Shown here: in pieces, positions 22,501-31,369 of the stretch
How the letters are laid out: every line of letters starts with the position of its first letter
Position numbering within the stretch: position 1 is the stretch's first letter
Origin: Sphingomonas echinoides
GTDB lineage: Bacteria > Pseudomonadota > Alphaproteobacteria > Sphingomonadales > Sphingomonadaceae
Assembly: GCF_029623395.1 (NCBI RefSeq)
Contig: NZ_JAPYKK010000040.1
Coordinates: 1-35,052, forward strand
Direction: 5' to 3'
Length of the DNA: 35,052 nucleotides
Translations under genes and position numbers: made by a program
The notes under the pieces: model-generated
Database searches by the model: none
Seen by the model: only the letters and a program-made list of their open reading frames with translations
What the model was told of the DNA's origin: nothing

Positions 22501-24267
22501 CTAGAACCGCCGCACCACCGCCAGAAACGCCTCGCCATAGGCCTCGAGCTTGCGCGCGCCCACGCCGGTGATCCGCCCCATCGCCGCCAGCGACGCCGGG
22601 CGCAGGGTTGCCATTTCGCGCAGCACCGAATCGTGGAAGATCACATAGGGCGGCACGCTCGCCTCGAGCGCGAGTTCGCGGCGCCGGGTCCGGAGCGCCT
22701 CGAACAGCGGATCACCGCTTGGGTTCGCCGCCGCCCCCGCCCCCCCACGCGTCCGGCGCGTGCGCTTGGGCGGGACGATCAGGTCGACGCGGTCGTTTTC
22801 CTTGAGGATTCCGCGCGCGCCGGGGCCGAACTCGAGCCCGCCGAAATCGTTCGCGCGGAGCGCATCGCGGAGCAGCAAAGCGCGCCCGACCGGTTTGATC
22901 AGCGCAGCCTCCTCCGGCGACGACGCGATCCCGAACACACCGAGCGCTTCATGCCCGTTCATCAGGCTGCGCTCGCTCGACTGGCCCATCAGGACCTGTT
23001 CGATATAGCCAGCGCCAAAGCTCTGCCCTGTGCGAAAGACCGCGGAGAGGAACTTCCTCGCCACCTCCGTCGCATCGACGCTGGCGGGAGGGGTGATGCA
23101 ATTGTCGCAATTCCCGCAGTTTTCGGGGCTGTCGTCGCCGAAATGCTTGAGCAGGATGCGGCGCCGGCAGCCCGCGGTCTCCGCTAGCGCGCCAAGCGCC
23201 GCCAGCCGCTGTCGCTCGCCCGGCTGGCGCGCTGGTTCGACCTCGCCGATCCGTTGACGCGCGCGGGCGAAATCCTCGGCGCCCCAGAAGAGATGCGCGA
23301 CCGCCGGGTCGCCATCGCGGCCCGCGCGGCCGGTTTCCTGGTAATACGCCTCGATCGACTTGGGCAGACCAGCATGCGCGACGAAGCGGACGTCGGGCTT
23401 GTCGATTCCCATTCCGAACGCGACCGTCGCGCACATCACCATATCCTCGGACGCGACGAAATCGGCCTGGTTGCGCGCGCGCACCGACGGGTCGAGCCCG
23501 GCATGATAGGCGCGCGTCGGGCGGCCGGTCTTGGCGAGCGCCTCGGCCATCTTCTCGGTGCCCGCGCGGCTCTGGACGTAGACGATCCCCGCGCCGGGGG
23601 TTTCCGCGATCAGGTCGGCGATCTGGCGGGTGGCATTGTCCTTGGGGCTGATGCGATACTGGATGTTGGGGCGGTCGAAGCCTGCGACGATCATCCCGTC
23701 ATGCGGGATGCCGAGCTGGTCGAGGATGTCGGCGCGGGTATGCGCGTCGGCGGTCGCTGTGAGCGCGAGCCTTGGCACGTCCGGGAAAGCGTCGAGCAGC
23801 GGGCGGAGCAGGCGGTAATCGGGGCGGAAGTCGTGTCCCCATTCGGACACGCAATGCGCCTCGTCGATCGCGAACAGCGCGAGCGGGGCTTGCCCCAGCA
23901 GATCGCGGAAACTCTGGCTCGAGGCGCGTTCGGGCGCGACATAGAGCAGGTCAAGGTCGCCGCGGCGGAAGCGTGCGATCGTCTCCATCTGGTCGGTGTC
24001 GACCGAGGTCAGCGTCGCCGCGCTGATCCCGATCGCGGTCGCCGCGCGGAGCTGGTCATGCATCAGCGCGATCAGCGGGGAAACGACGACGCAGGTCCCC
24101 TCGAGCGCGACCGCGGGAAGCTGATAGCACAGCGACTTGCCCGCGCCGGTCGGCATCACCGCAAGCGTGTTCTCACCCGCAAGGACGCGCTCGACCACCG
24201 TTCCCTGGACGCCGCGGAACGCCGGAAAACCGAAGGTGGATTGCAGGATTGGGAGAGGGTCAACCAC
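22501..24267 (-). CDS. recQ: ATP-dependent DNA helicase RecQ
   Basis: RecQ (588 aa) unwinds DNA 3'-5' in recombination and fork repair. Walker A is MPTGAGKSLCYQ (about 38-49), the DEAH box IDEAHCVSEWGHDFRPDY is at about 134-150, and motif VI lies near QETGRAGRDG. The zinc-binding Cys cluster is CRRRILLKHFGDD then CGNCDNC (about 370-395). A C-terminal HRDC domain lies at about 510-588. It starts GTG (24265-24267), overlapping the stop of the MazF-like gene by eight bases. The RecQ start is therefore dictated by the coupling; the family N-terminus fits it well. Confidence 0.95.
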   Translation of the reverse strand: MVDPLPILQSTFGFPAFRGVQGTVVERVLAGENTLAVMPTGAGKSLCYQLPAVALEGTCVVVSPLIALMHDQLRAATAIGISAATLTSVDTDQMETIARFRRGDLDLLYVAPERASSQSFRDLLGQAPLALFAIDEAHCVSEWGHDFRPDYRLLRPLLDAFPDVPRLALTATADAHTRADILDQLGIPHDGMIVAGFDRPNIQYRISPKDNATRQIADLIAETPGAGIVYVQSRAGTEKMAEALAKTGRPTRAYHAGLDPSVRARNQADFVASEDMVMCATVAFGMGIDKPDVRFVAHAGLPKSIEAYYQETGRAGRDGDPAVAHLFWGAEDFARARQRIGEVEPARQPGERQRLAALGALAETAGCRRRILLKHFGDDSPENCGNCDNCITPPASVDATEVARKFLSAVFRTGQSFGAGYIEQVLMGQSSERSLMNGHEALGVFGIASSPEEAALIKPVGRALLLRDALRANDFGGLEFGPGARGILKENDRVDLIVPPKRTRRTRGGAGAAANPSGDPLFEALRTRRRELALEASVPPYVIFHDSVLREMATLRPASLAAMGRITGVGARKLEAYGEAFLAVVRRF

Positions 24268-24595
24268 GGTCTAGGCCAAGAAAAAGGATGATGGCGTGAT
24301 CGACACGGCGCATCAGCGGCTCTTCAAGCTTGCCGACGTGCTTGTCCAGCTTTTCGCGGCGAACCGTCACCAGTTCGTGAACGGTGACATAGGATTGCAC
24401 CCGCAGACCGTTGTCCAAGGTAGGGGCGACGGGGACACTGATCGACAGCTGGCTAGCGCGCGCGTCGCTTGTAATCAGCGCAAGGACGACCGTCGAGATC
24501 CCCAGATAAGCGGTGTCCTGGACGATCAGTGCCGGACGCGGTTTGCCAGCGAAACCCGATCCGCCGGCGACGGTGACGATGTCGCCGCGAATCAC
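24260..24595 (-). CDS. MazF/PemK-type endoribonuclease toxin
   Basis: A 111-aa MazF/PemK-family toxin, which in the family cleaves mRNA at short motifs. It begins IRGDIVTVAGGSGFAGKPRP, the usual first strand and loop with the RGDIV and KPRPALIVQ signature, and continues with LALITSDARASQLSI and VTVHELVTVRREKL. It starts with GTG at 24595, sharing GTGA with the antitoxin stop. Its own stop lies inside the recQ start, so toxin and RecQ are probably one transcript. Confidence 0.92.
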   Translation of the reverse strand: MIRGDIVTVAGGSGFAGKPRPALIVQDTAYLGISTVVLALITSDARASQLSISVPVAPTLDNGLRVQSYVTVHELVTVRREKLDKHVGKLEEPLMRRVDHAIILFLGLDRG

Positions 24596-24843
24596 GGTGT
24601 GCCGCCTGGACCCCAGTCATAGTCCGCCTCAGGCCAATGCTGGATCGCTTCGATGAGAGCGACCGTATCGGCCTCGCGTTGCATCGCGTTGATGACGGCC
24701 GTGTCCCTAGCAACGCTTTCCTGAAACGCCGCGCTGCCCCGATCTGGCAGCCACAGCGTCCGCGCCCGCAGCCCCTGCGCGCGCAACGCAGCGCGGCGTT
24801 TGGCGACGCGTTCGGCGCTGGTCATCGGTCGTTCCATGCCCAT
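24592..24843 (-). CDS. MazE-like antitoxin (DUF3018-type)
   Basis: An 83-aa antitoxin preceding the toxin. It reads MGMERPMTSAERVAKRRAAL, continuing with RAQGLRARTLWLPDRGS, the form seen in DUF3018 MazE-like antitoxins, followed by an acidic tail (VIEAIQHWPEADYDW-like). It would bind both its operator and the toxin. The ATG at 24843 has GAGGA eight bases ahead; two later in-frame Met codons are alternatives. A palindrome lies 30 bases upstream. Confidence 0.85.
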   Translation of the reverse strand: MGMERPMTSAERVAKRRAALRAQGLRARTLWLPDRGSAAFQESVARDTAVINAMQREADTVALIEAIQHWPEADYDWGPGGTP

Positions 24844-24865
24844 TGCGGTGGTCCTCGAAAGGTGT

Positions 24866-24879
24866 CGTTACATGTAACG
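24866..24879. promoter_or_regulatory. Palindromic operator candidate of the MazEF-like module
   Basis: CGTTACATGTAACG is a perfect 14-bp palindrome lying about 23-36 bases ahead of the antitoxin ATG, in the 110-base divergent gap. TGTAAC on the minus strand may be part of the -10 element. Position and symmetry fit antitoxin autorepression. It also lies ahead of the divergent acetyltransferase gene. Confidence 0.5.
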
Positions 24880-24953
24880 CTGGTGGGGTGGGCTCACAAG
24901 GTTTTCACGAAACGTTCTTGAACAAGCCGGGGCCGCACAGCACATGCGGGGAT

Positions 24954-25223
24954 ATGGAACGCGTTACCGACAACAAGGCCGAGGCCGAATTCGAACTGAT
25001 CGTCAGCGGACAACGCGCGGTCGCGGCGTATCAGCTGGAGGGTGACACGATCGTCTTTACGCATACGATCGTGCCGCGCGCGATCGAGGGCCGCGGGGTG
25101 GCATCGAAGCTGATCCGCGCCGCACTCGATTCAGCGCGCGACCGCGGGTTGAAGGTCATTTCGCAATGCCCGTTCGTGACGGCGTATATCGAAAAGCATC
25201 CGGAATATCGCGCGCTGCTATAG
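24954..25223 (+). CDS. Short GNAT-type N-acetyltransferase (YjdJ/COG2388-like)
   Basis: An 89-aa protein of the minimal GNAT class. It shows GQRAVAAYQLEGDTIVFTHT then the motif PRAIEGRGVASKLIRAALD (about 46-64), the acetyl-CoA loop being EGRGVAS, and ends SQCPFVTAYIEKHPEYRALL, all typical of COG2388 proteins. Substrate unknown. The ATG at 24954 gives the family length; a longer frame reaching 24843 would overlap the antitoxin start and lacks a site. Confidence 0.9.
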   Translation: MERVTDNKAEAEFELIVSGQRAVAAYQLEGDTIVFTHTIVPRAIEGRGVASKLIRAALDSARDRGLKVISQCPFVTAYIEKHPEYRALL

Positions 25224-25259
25224 TGGCTTGGGGGAAGGTGAGCACCGGCCCCCAAAACC

Positions 25260-27089
25260 CTATTCCGCCGCGAGTGTCTCCTCCGCGCGCTCCTGCGCCT
25301 GGCGGTTCCACATCTCGGCATACAGGCCGTCCTTGCGCAGCAACGCCGCGTGGCTCCCGCGCTCGACTACTTGCCCCGCCTCGAGCACAACGATCTCGTC
25401 CGCATGGACCACCGTCGACAGCCGGTGCGCAATCACGATCGTCGTGCGCCCGCGCTCGATGGCTTGCAACGTATCGAGGATCTCGCCCTCGGTGCGGCTG
25501 TCGAGTGCGCTAGTCGCTTCGTCGAGGATCAGGATCGGCGGGTTCTTGAGCAACGTCCGCGCGATCGCAACGCGCTGCTTCTCGCCCCCCGACAGTTTCA
25601 GCCCGCGTTCGCCGACGCGGGTGGCGTAGCCGTCGGGCTGGCGCTCGATGAACCCCGCGATCGCCGCCCCGCGCGCAGCGTTCTCGATCTCGGATTCGCC
25701 GGCACCCTCGCGGCCATAAGCGATGTTGTAGCCGATCGTGTCATTGAACAGCACCGTGTCCTGCGGCACGATCCCGATCGACGAGCGCAGGCTCGCTTGC
25801 GTCACCTGCGCGATGTCCTGCCCGTCGACCGTGATCCGCCCGCCGGTCAGATCGTAGAAACGGTAGAGCAGCCGCGCGAGCGTCGACTTGCCCGCGCCCG
25901 ACGGCCCGACCACCGCGAGCGTCTTGCCCGCCGGAATATCGAGGTCGATCCCCTTGAGGATCGGCATCCCGTCGTCATAGCCGAAGCGCACGCCCTCGAA
26001 CCGGACATGCCCGCGCGCGATGCTCAGCGGTTTGGCGCCGGGCACGTCGACCACTTCGGAAGGCGTATCGATCAGGTCGAACATCGCGCCCATGTCGATC
26101 ACGCCCTGCCGGATCGTGCGATACACCATGCCGAGCAGGTCGAGTGGGCGAAACAGCTGTGCGAGGAGCGTCGAGACGAGCACGACATTGCCCGCGGTGA
26201 AGCGCCCTTCGCTCCAGCCATAGACGACCAGCGCCATCCCGCCCGCCATCATCAGATTGGTGATCAACGCCTGTCCGATGTTGAGCCACGCGAGTGAATT
26301 CTCGGACACAACCGCGGCACTGGCATAGGCCGACATCGCTGCATCGTAGCGTTTGCCCTCGCGCTCTTCCGCACCGAAATATTTCACCGTCTCGAAATTG
26401 AGCAGCGAATCCACGGCATGGCTGACCGCGCCGGTGTCGAGGTCGTTCATCCGTGTGCGCAGCGCCGCGCGCCAGTCGGTCACCCAGCGCGTGAAGACGA
26501 TGTACACGGCGACCATCACCAACGTGCCCGCGACCAGCCCGAACCCGAACTTGGTCCAGAAGATCCCGAGCACTAGCGCGAGTTCGAGCACGGTCGGGGC
26601 GATGTTGAACAGCAGGAAATAGAGCATCGTGTCGATGCTCTTGGTCCCGCGCTCGACCACCTTGGTGACCGCGCCCGTGCGGCGTTCGAGATGAAAGCGC
26701 AGCGACAATTGGTGGAGGTGCCGGAACACACCCGCCGCCAAACGCCGCGTCGCATCCTGCCCGACGCGTTCGAACACCGCGTTGCGTAAGTTGTCGAACA
26801 CGACCGACCCGAACCGCGCCGCGGCATAGCCGATCACCAGCAGGAAGATCAGCGAGACGACCGAGCGGCTTTGCGGTCCGCTTGCCATTCCATCGATCGC
26901 GCCCTGCAAGGCGAACGGCGCGCCGTAGACCTGCACCAGCTTGGACGCCACAACGAGCAGCATCGCACCGACGATTCGCAGCCGCAGCGCGGGCGCATCG
27001 GCGGGCCAGAGATACGGCAGGAAGCGCCGCAGCGTCGGGAGCATCGGGCGCTCGGGCGCGGTCGAAGTGGTTGCGAGATCAGGTGGCAT
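25260..27089 (-). CDS. ABC exporter of the Atm1/NaAtm1 (ABCB7) type
   Basis: A 609-aa half-transporter with fused membrane and ATPase domains. Six spans fill about 40-330, and the NBD about 350-590. GPSGAGKST (about 395) is Walker A, LSGGEKQ the signature, and ILILDEATSALD Walker B. The loop SLLNFETVKYFGAEEREGKRYD (in two parts: NFETVKYFGAEE at about 217) is a hallmark of Atm1/HMT1 exporters. The well-studied sphingomonad homologue NaAtm1 exports glutathione conjugates and mercury-type thiolates. The same role is a reasonable inference. Start at 27089; a Met near residue 16 is an alternative. The downstream end converges with the GNAT gene. Confidence 0.92.
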   Translation of the reverse strand: MPPDLATTSTAPERPMLPTLRRFLPYLWPADAPALRLRIVGAMLLVVASKLVQVYGAPFALQGAIDGMASGPQSRSVVSLIFLLVIGYAAARFGSVVFDNLRNAVFERVGQDATRRLAAGVFRHLHQLSLRFHLERRTGAVTKVVERGTKSIDTMLYFLLFNIAPTVLELALVLGIFWTKFGFGLVAGTLVMVAVYIVFTRWVTDWRAALRTRMNDLDTGAVSHAVDSLLNFETVKYFGAEEREGKRYDAAMSAYASAAVVSENSLAWLNIGQALITNLMMAGGMALVVYGWSEGRFTAGNVVLVSTLLAQLFRPLDLLGMVYRTIRQGVIDMGAMFDLIDTPSEVVDVPGAKPLSIARGHVRFEGVRFGYDDGMPILKGIDLDIPAGKTLAVVGPSGAGKSTLARLLYRFYDLTGGRITVDGQDIAQVTQASLRSSIGIVPQDTVLFNDTIGYNIAYGREGAGESEIENAARGAAIAGFIERQPDGYATRVGERGLKLSGGEKQRVAIARTLLKNPPILILDEATSALDSRTEGEILDTLQAIERGRTTIVIAHRLSTVVHADEIVVLEAGQVVERGSHAALLRKDGLYAEMWNRQAQERAEETLAAE

Positions 27090-27135
27090 CGACAGCGCAT
27101 GTAGGCCTAGTCAAGCCGGATCGAAAGCGGCTGGT

Positions 27136-27161
27136 GGAACAAGCAGCGCGGCTCGTCGGTT
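27136..27161 (+). promoter_or_regulatory. Possible EcfG-type promoter ahead of a small gene
   Basis: GGAAC (27136-27140), 17 bases, then GGTT (27158-27161). This is one base off the EcfG consensus GGAAC-N16/17-CGTT. Initiation near 27167 would leave a short leader with the site CGGAG (27173-27177) before ATG at 27184. Weaker than the mscS site. Confidence 0.35.
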
Positions 27162-27183
27162 TTATCGCCGAACGGAGACGATG

Positions 27184-27417
27184 ATGGACCCGCTTTTCTA
27201 CGTCATGGCGATCATGGGCTGCGGTGATGGCAGCATGGCTTGCCAACAGGCACGCGTTGAGCAGGTCCAGTATCGCTCGATCGCGCAATGTCAGGCCGCG
27301 ATGCCCGCCGCGCTCGCGCGGAATGCGGACATTGATTATCCGGTGGTCAGCGCCTCCTGCCGCGCGAATGGTGCGCGACTGGCACAGGCCAAGCCGGTCC
27401 GCCCGCATCAGGGGTGA
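27184..27417 (+). CDS. Small Cys-containing protein, hypothetical
   Basis: A 77-aa protein of unknown role. It starts MDPLFYVMAIMGCGDGSMAC and has four Cys: two near the start (MGCGDGSMAC), one in SIAQCQAAMP and one in SASCRANG. The first segment may be a weak signal or anchor. Similar short proteins occur in other sphingomonads, as I recall. ATG at 27184 has GGAG six bases upstream; ATG at 27181 would be too close. Confidence 0.75.
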   Translation: MDPLFYVMAIMGCGDGSMACQQARVEQVQYRSIAQCQAAMPAALARNADIDYPVVSASCRANGARLAQAKPVRPHQG

Positions 27418-27487
27418 AGCGCGCAAACACGCGTAACTGTCCCCTTCTGGCGTTGCCATTCCGTTCCGTTCCCGCGATATCGGGCGG

Positions 27488-30235
27488 GTGACCGTTCTTC
27501 CCTATCCCGCGCTGCACGCGAGCCACAGCGGCATATGGATCGCGGACGCCAACGGCACACGACCGATTGGTCGGGGCGAAGCGATCCGCATTGCCGCCGA
27601 CACACCCGTCATCCTGCTCAACGCCGCGCTGATCGGCCAACGGCTGGGTTATGCAGATCTGTCCGGGCTAGATCTGCTCGAACTGTTTGCGTTCCTGTGC
27701 CCTGCCCGCTTCATGGTGCCGACGCCACGCGGGCTGGCGCGGGTCGCGGGGATCACAGCGCCCGAGGAAGACAGTGCAATTGCGCCGTTCCTGCGCGACG
27801 CGACTGCCGCTTTGCTCGCGATGATTGAGAGCAACGACTGGCCTGAGCGCGAAGGCGCGTGGACCGCCGCGCAATCGCTATTTCGGCTGCGCTGGACCTG
27901 GGCGCCACTGCTGGTCGACCGGTTGCCCAAGCCCAAGGTGGCCGAACGCTGGCTTTACACCAAGCTGCCCGAATGGTCCGAGGGTGCCCCCCGCCCCGCG
28001 CCCCGCACGGTATCGCTCGACGCCGACCGCACGCAGGAACGGCTTGCCGCGTTGACTGGCAGCACCGCCGAGCAGCGCCCCGGCCAGCGTGCCTATGCGC
28101 AGGCCGCGCGCGAGGCGTTCGGGCCGCGGATGACGCAAGGCGCGCCCAACATGGTCCTCGCGGAAGCAGGCACCGGGATCGGCAAGACGCTCGGCTATCT
28201 CGCGCCCGCATCGCTGTGGGCGGAGCAAGCTGGCGGGGCGGTGTGGGTGTCGACCTTCACGAAAGCGCTGCAACGACAATTGGGGCAGGAAAGCGCGCGA
28301 CTGTTCCCCGACGCCACCGTCCGCAAGGCCAAGGTCGTCACGCGCAAGGGGCGCGAGAATTACCTCTGCCTGCTCAATCTGGAAGACGCGTTGCAGGGCG
28401 GGTTCGCCGGGCGCGCGGCGATCCTCGCGCAACTGGTCGCGCGCTGGGCGGCGTTTACGGCGGACGGGGACATGGTCGGCGGGGATTTGCCCGGCTGGCT
28501 GACCACGCTGTTCCGCCGCAACGGATCGACCGCTTTGACCGACCGGCGCGGCGAGTGCGTCTATGCCGGTTGCCCGCATTACCGGAAATGCTTCATCGAA
28601 CGCGCCGCGCGCGCGAGTGCAGACGCTGATCTCGTCATCGCCAATCACGCGCTCGTGATGGTCAATGCCGCGCGCGGGCGCGAGCAGACGACTCGCCCGA
28701 CGCGCTATGTGTTCGACGAGGGACACCATATCTTCGACGCCGCCGATGCGATGTTCTCGACCGCGCTGACCGGCGCCGAGACGATCGAGCTGCGCCGCTG
28801 GGTGATCGGCCCCGAATCGGGCGGGCGCGGGCGGCGGCGTGGGCTTGCCGCGCGGCTTTCAGACGTGGCGAGCTACGACGAGGCGGGCGGGCGCGCGATC
28901 ACGGATGCGGTCGTCGCGGCGCATGCGCTGGCGAGCGACGGCTGGCTGCAAAGGCTGGGCGAGGGTGCGCCGTTCGGACCGGTCGAGGCGCTGCTCGCGG
29001 CGGTGCGCGGGCTGACCTATGCGCGTGCCGAAACGGAGGGCGATGCGGGCTATGGCCTGGAGACCGAACTCGCCGAACCCGACTCGACGCTGATCGAAGC
29101 CGCCGCGCCCGCCGCTGAAGCGCTCGATGCGCTGGTACGCCCGCTGGTCGCGCTTGGGCGGCGGCTGGAGGCGGTGCTTGAGGAGGGCCCAGACTGGATG
29201 GACGGTCCCGCCCGCGCGCGGATCGAGGGCGCGGTCGCGTCGGTCGCGTGGCGCGCGGATACGGTTGCGGCGTGGCTGTCGCTGCTGACACGGATCGGTG
29301 GGCCGGCGTCGCCCGATTTCGTCGACTGGATGGCGGTCGATCGAGTCGAGGGGCGCGATTACGACGTCGGGCTGCATCGGCACTGGCTCGACCCGACCCG
29401 GCCGTTTGCCGAGACGGTGCTCAAGCAGGCGCACGGCGTGCTGGTGACGTCCGCGACGCTGCGCGGCGGTGACGCAGGCTCCGACGAAGGCTGGGATGTC
29501 GCCGAGGCACGCACCGGCGCGAATCACCTGCTGCGCGGCGCGAGCCGGTTCGCCGCGCTGTCGCCGTTCGATTACGCAAACCAGGCCGAGGTGCTGATCG
29601 TCACCGACGTCAAGCGCGGCGACATGGCGGCGCTCGCCAACGCCTATGCGCGGCTGGGGCTGGCAAGCGGTGGCGGGATGCTCGGGCTCTTTACCGCGAT
29701 CCGACGGTTGCGCGGGGTCCATGCGCGGATCGCCGACCGCTTGGCGCGCGAAGGGCTGCCGCTCTACGCGCAGCATGTCGACCCGATCGACACCGGCACG
29801 CTGGTCGACATCTTCCGCGACGATCCGGCAGCGTCGCTGCTCGGCACCGACGCCTTGCGCGACGGGGTCGACGTGCCGGGACGCTCGCTGCGGATGGTCG
29901 TGCTGGAAGGCGTGCCATGGCCCAAGCCGACCGTGCTCCACGCCGCACGCCGGATGGCGGCGACCGGCGATGGCGGGGGCAAAGGCTATGACGACCGGAT
30001 CGTCCGCGCGCGGATGGCGCAGGCGTTCGGGCGGCTGATCCGGCGTGCGGACGACCACGGGATGTTCGTATTGCTGTCCTCGGCAATGCCGTCGCGATTG
30101 CTCACTGCCTTCCCATCCGGCGTCACGATCACGCGCGTTACGCTGGATGAAGCGGTTGCACGCGCGGCGGCGCTTCCCTCGCCCGTGCAAACGGGGCAAG
30201 GGGCTCGCGCAACCGCCAACGGAGAAGTCCCGTGA
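27488..30235 (+). CDS. DinG/XPD-like ATP-dependent DNA helicase
   Basis: A 915-aa superfamily 2 helicase of the DinG group, expected to have an iron-sulfur cluster and to unwind 5'-3', for example at R-loops or fork damage. Walker A is AEAGTGIGKTLGYLAP (about 224-239). Possible cluster Cys are in NYLCLLN (about 296) and GECVYAGCPHYRKCF (about 354-368). The Walker B box is DEGH (about 411). Motif VI lies at QAFGRLIRRADD (about 845). The N-terminal 200 residues have no helicase motif and look like a degenerate exonuclease-type or adaptor domain. The GTG start at 27488 fits; the stop overlaps the next gene in GTGA. Confidence 0.9.
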   Translation: MTVLPYPALHASHSGIWIADANGTRPIGRGEAIRIAADTPVILLNAALIGQRLGYADLSGLDLLELFAFLCPARFMVPTPRGLARVAGITAPEEDSAIAPFLRDATAALLAMIESNDWPEREGAWTAAQSLFRLRWTWAPLLVDRLPKPKVAERWLYTKLPEWSEGAPRPAPRTVSLDADRTQERLAALTGSTAEQRPGQRAYAQAAREAFGPRMTQGAPNMVLAEAGTGIGKTLGYLAPASLWAEQAGGAVWVSTFTKALQRQLGQESARLFPDATVRKAKVVTRKGRENYLCLLNLEDALQGGFAGRAAILAQLVARWAAFTADGDMVGGDLPGWLTTLFRRNGSTALTDRRGECVYAGCPHYRKCFIERAARASADADLVIANHALVMVNAARGREQTTRPTRYVFDEGHHIFDAADAMFSTALTGAETIELRRWVIGPESGGRGRRRGLAARLSDVASYDEAGGRAITDAVVAAHALASDGWLQRLGEGAPFGPVEALLAAVRGLTYARAETEGDAGYGLETELAEPDSTLIEAAAPAAEALDALVRPLVALGRRLEAVLEEGPDWMDGPARARIEGAVASVAWRADTVAAWLSLLTRIGGPASPDFVDWMAVDRVEGRDYDVGLHRHWLDPTRPFAETVLKQAHGVLVTSATLRGGDAGSDEGWDVAEARTGANHLLRGASRFAALSPFDYANQAEVLIVTDVKRGDMAALANAYARLGLASGGGMLGLFTAIRRLRGVHARIADRLAREGLPLYAQHVDPIDTGTLVDIFRDDPAASLLGTDALRDGVDVPGRSLRMVVLEGVPWPKPTVLHAARRMAATGDGGGKGYDDRIVRARMAQAFGRLIRRADDHGMFVLLSSAMPSRLLTAFPSGVTITRVTLDEAVARAAALPSPVQTGQGARATANGEVP

Positions 30236-30768
30236 AGACGCTGACGCTGCTGCGCCATGCCAAGTCGGGCTGGGATGACCCGGCGCTGCGCGATTTCGAT
30301 CGGGCGCTCAACGCCAAGGGAAAGCGCGCCGCCGCGATGATGGGGACGCACTTGCGCAGCGGGGGTCTGGCGTTCGACCATGTCGTCGCCTCGCCCGCCG
30401 CGCGCGTGGTCGAGACGCTCGCAGGGGTGGAAAGCGGTTATGGCCGGACGTTGGCGCCGGTGTGGGACCGGCGGATCTATCTCGCCTCGGCGGTGACGCT
30501 GCTCGATCTGGTGCATGAGGTGCCTGCCGCGACCGAGCGGCTGCTGCTGGTCGGGCACAATCCGGGGCTCGAGGATTTGGCGCTGTGGCTCGTGCCGATC
30601 TCGGAAGATCCGCTGCGGATGGCGCTCGAATCGAAATATCCGACCGCAACGCTGGCCGAGATGACGTTCGCGGGGGATTGGGCCGATCTCAAGCCGGGGG
30701 CGGCGCAATTGACGAAGTTCGTGCGGCCCCGCGATCTCGATGCGAGCTTGGGGCCGGACGAGGATTAA
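30232..30768 (+). CDS. SixA-like histidine phosphatase
   Basis: A 178-aa member of the histidine phosphatase (phosphoglycerate mutase-like) clan, near SixA, the phosphohistidine phosphatase. Motif TLLRHAKSGWDDPALRDFDR starts the protein, with catalytic His9; the second His is in LLLVGHNPGLEDLALWL (about 105-120). The C-terminal part is a little longer than in E. coli SixA. It starts GTG, overlapping the helicase stop in GTGA, so the two are co-translated. Targets unknown. Confidence 0.9.
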   Translation: MKTLTLLRHAKSGWDDPALRDFDRALNAKGKRAAAMMGTHLRSGGLAFDHVVASPAARVVETLAGVESGYGRTLAPVWDRRIYLASAVTLLDLVHEVPAATERLLLVGHNPGLEDLALWLVPISEDPLRMALESKYPTATLAEMTFAGDWADLKPGAAQLTKFVRPRDLDASLGPDED

Positions 30769-30835
30769 AGGCGGCGTTTGAAGACGGCGATCCATTCCCG
30801 TGGCCGTTGCTCTCCCCCCACGGCACCCCCATCCG

Positions 30836-31369
30836 TTACGACCGGTCGAGCCGCTTCTCCAGCGCCGCCTTCAATCCAGCGAGCGCGCCCGCGGGCTTGG
30901 CCTCTTCCTCGCTGATTACTCCTGCTGCCTTGAGCGCCGCCGCTGCGTTCGGTCCGCGCGGAAACGGATCGAGCGACAGCGCCATCGTCTCCGCCGCCGC
31001 CTCGCCGAGATCGACCGCCGCGCCGTCGAACACCATGGTGTCGAGCGCTTCGGGATCCAGTTCGATTTCCTCGGCATCGGGTTCGTGATCGACGAAGCGC
31101 AGCGCGACCGGTTCGGAAACGGTCACGGACAACGCATCATCGGTAACCGAGCACGCCTGCACCACGGCGGCATCCACCGTCCCGCGTGCGACGATTCCGG
31201 CCGCATCACGACGGACCGCGAAGCGCGCCTCGAGCCGGTCGACCGAAATCAGGTCGAAGCGCTTGGCGAGCGCCACGCGCTCGGCGTCGGTCGCGATGAC
31301 CGTGATCGTCCGCTCCCCCTCACCGATCGTGTCGATGCGTTCGAGCCGGGAAAATTCGGGGGCAGTCAT
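30836..31369 (-). CDS. YceD/DUF177-family protein
   Basis: A 177-aa YceD-like protein. It reads EFSRLERIDTIGEGERTITV at the start, and VQACSVTDDALSVTVSEPVALRFV (about 90-112) contains the family Cys position. The acidic centre is typical (DHEPDAEEIELDPEALD), and the motif DLGEAAAETMALSLDPFPRGP (about 118-138) is a good signature. YceD proteins are linked with ribosome and 23S rRNA assembly and often sit next to rpmF; here they do not. It overlaps the bc1 chaperone gene by four bases (ATGA). Confidence 0.9.
   Translation of the reverse strand: MTAPEFSRLERIDTIGEGERTITVIATDAERVALAKRFDLISVDRLEARFAVRRDAAGIVARGTVDAAVVQACSVTDDALSVTVSEPVALRFVDHEPDAEEIELDPEALDTMVFDGAAVDLGEAAAETMALSLDPFPRGPNAAAALKAAGVISEEEAKPAGALAGLKAALEKRLDRS

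Noticed and set aside
28859..30199. A 446-aa minus-strand frame opposite the DinG-like helicase
   Set aside because: Arg/Gln/His-rich shadow without domain; the helicase motifs are on the plus strand.
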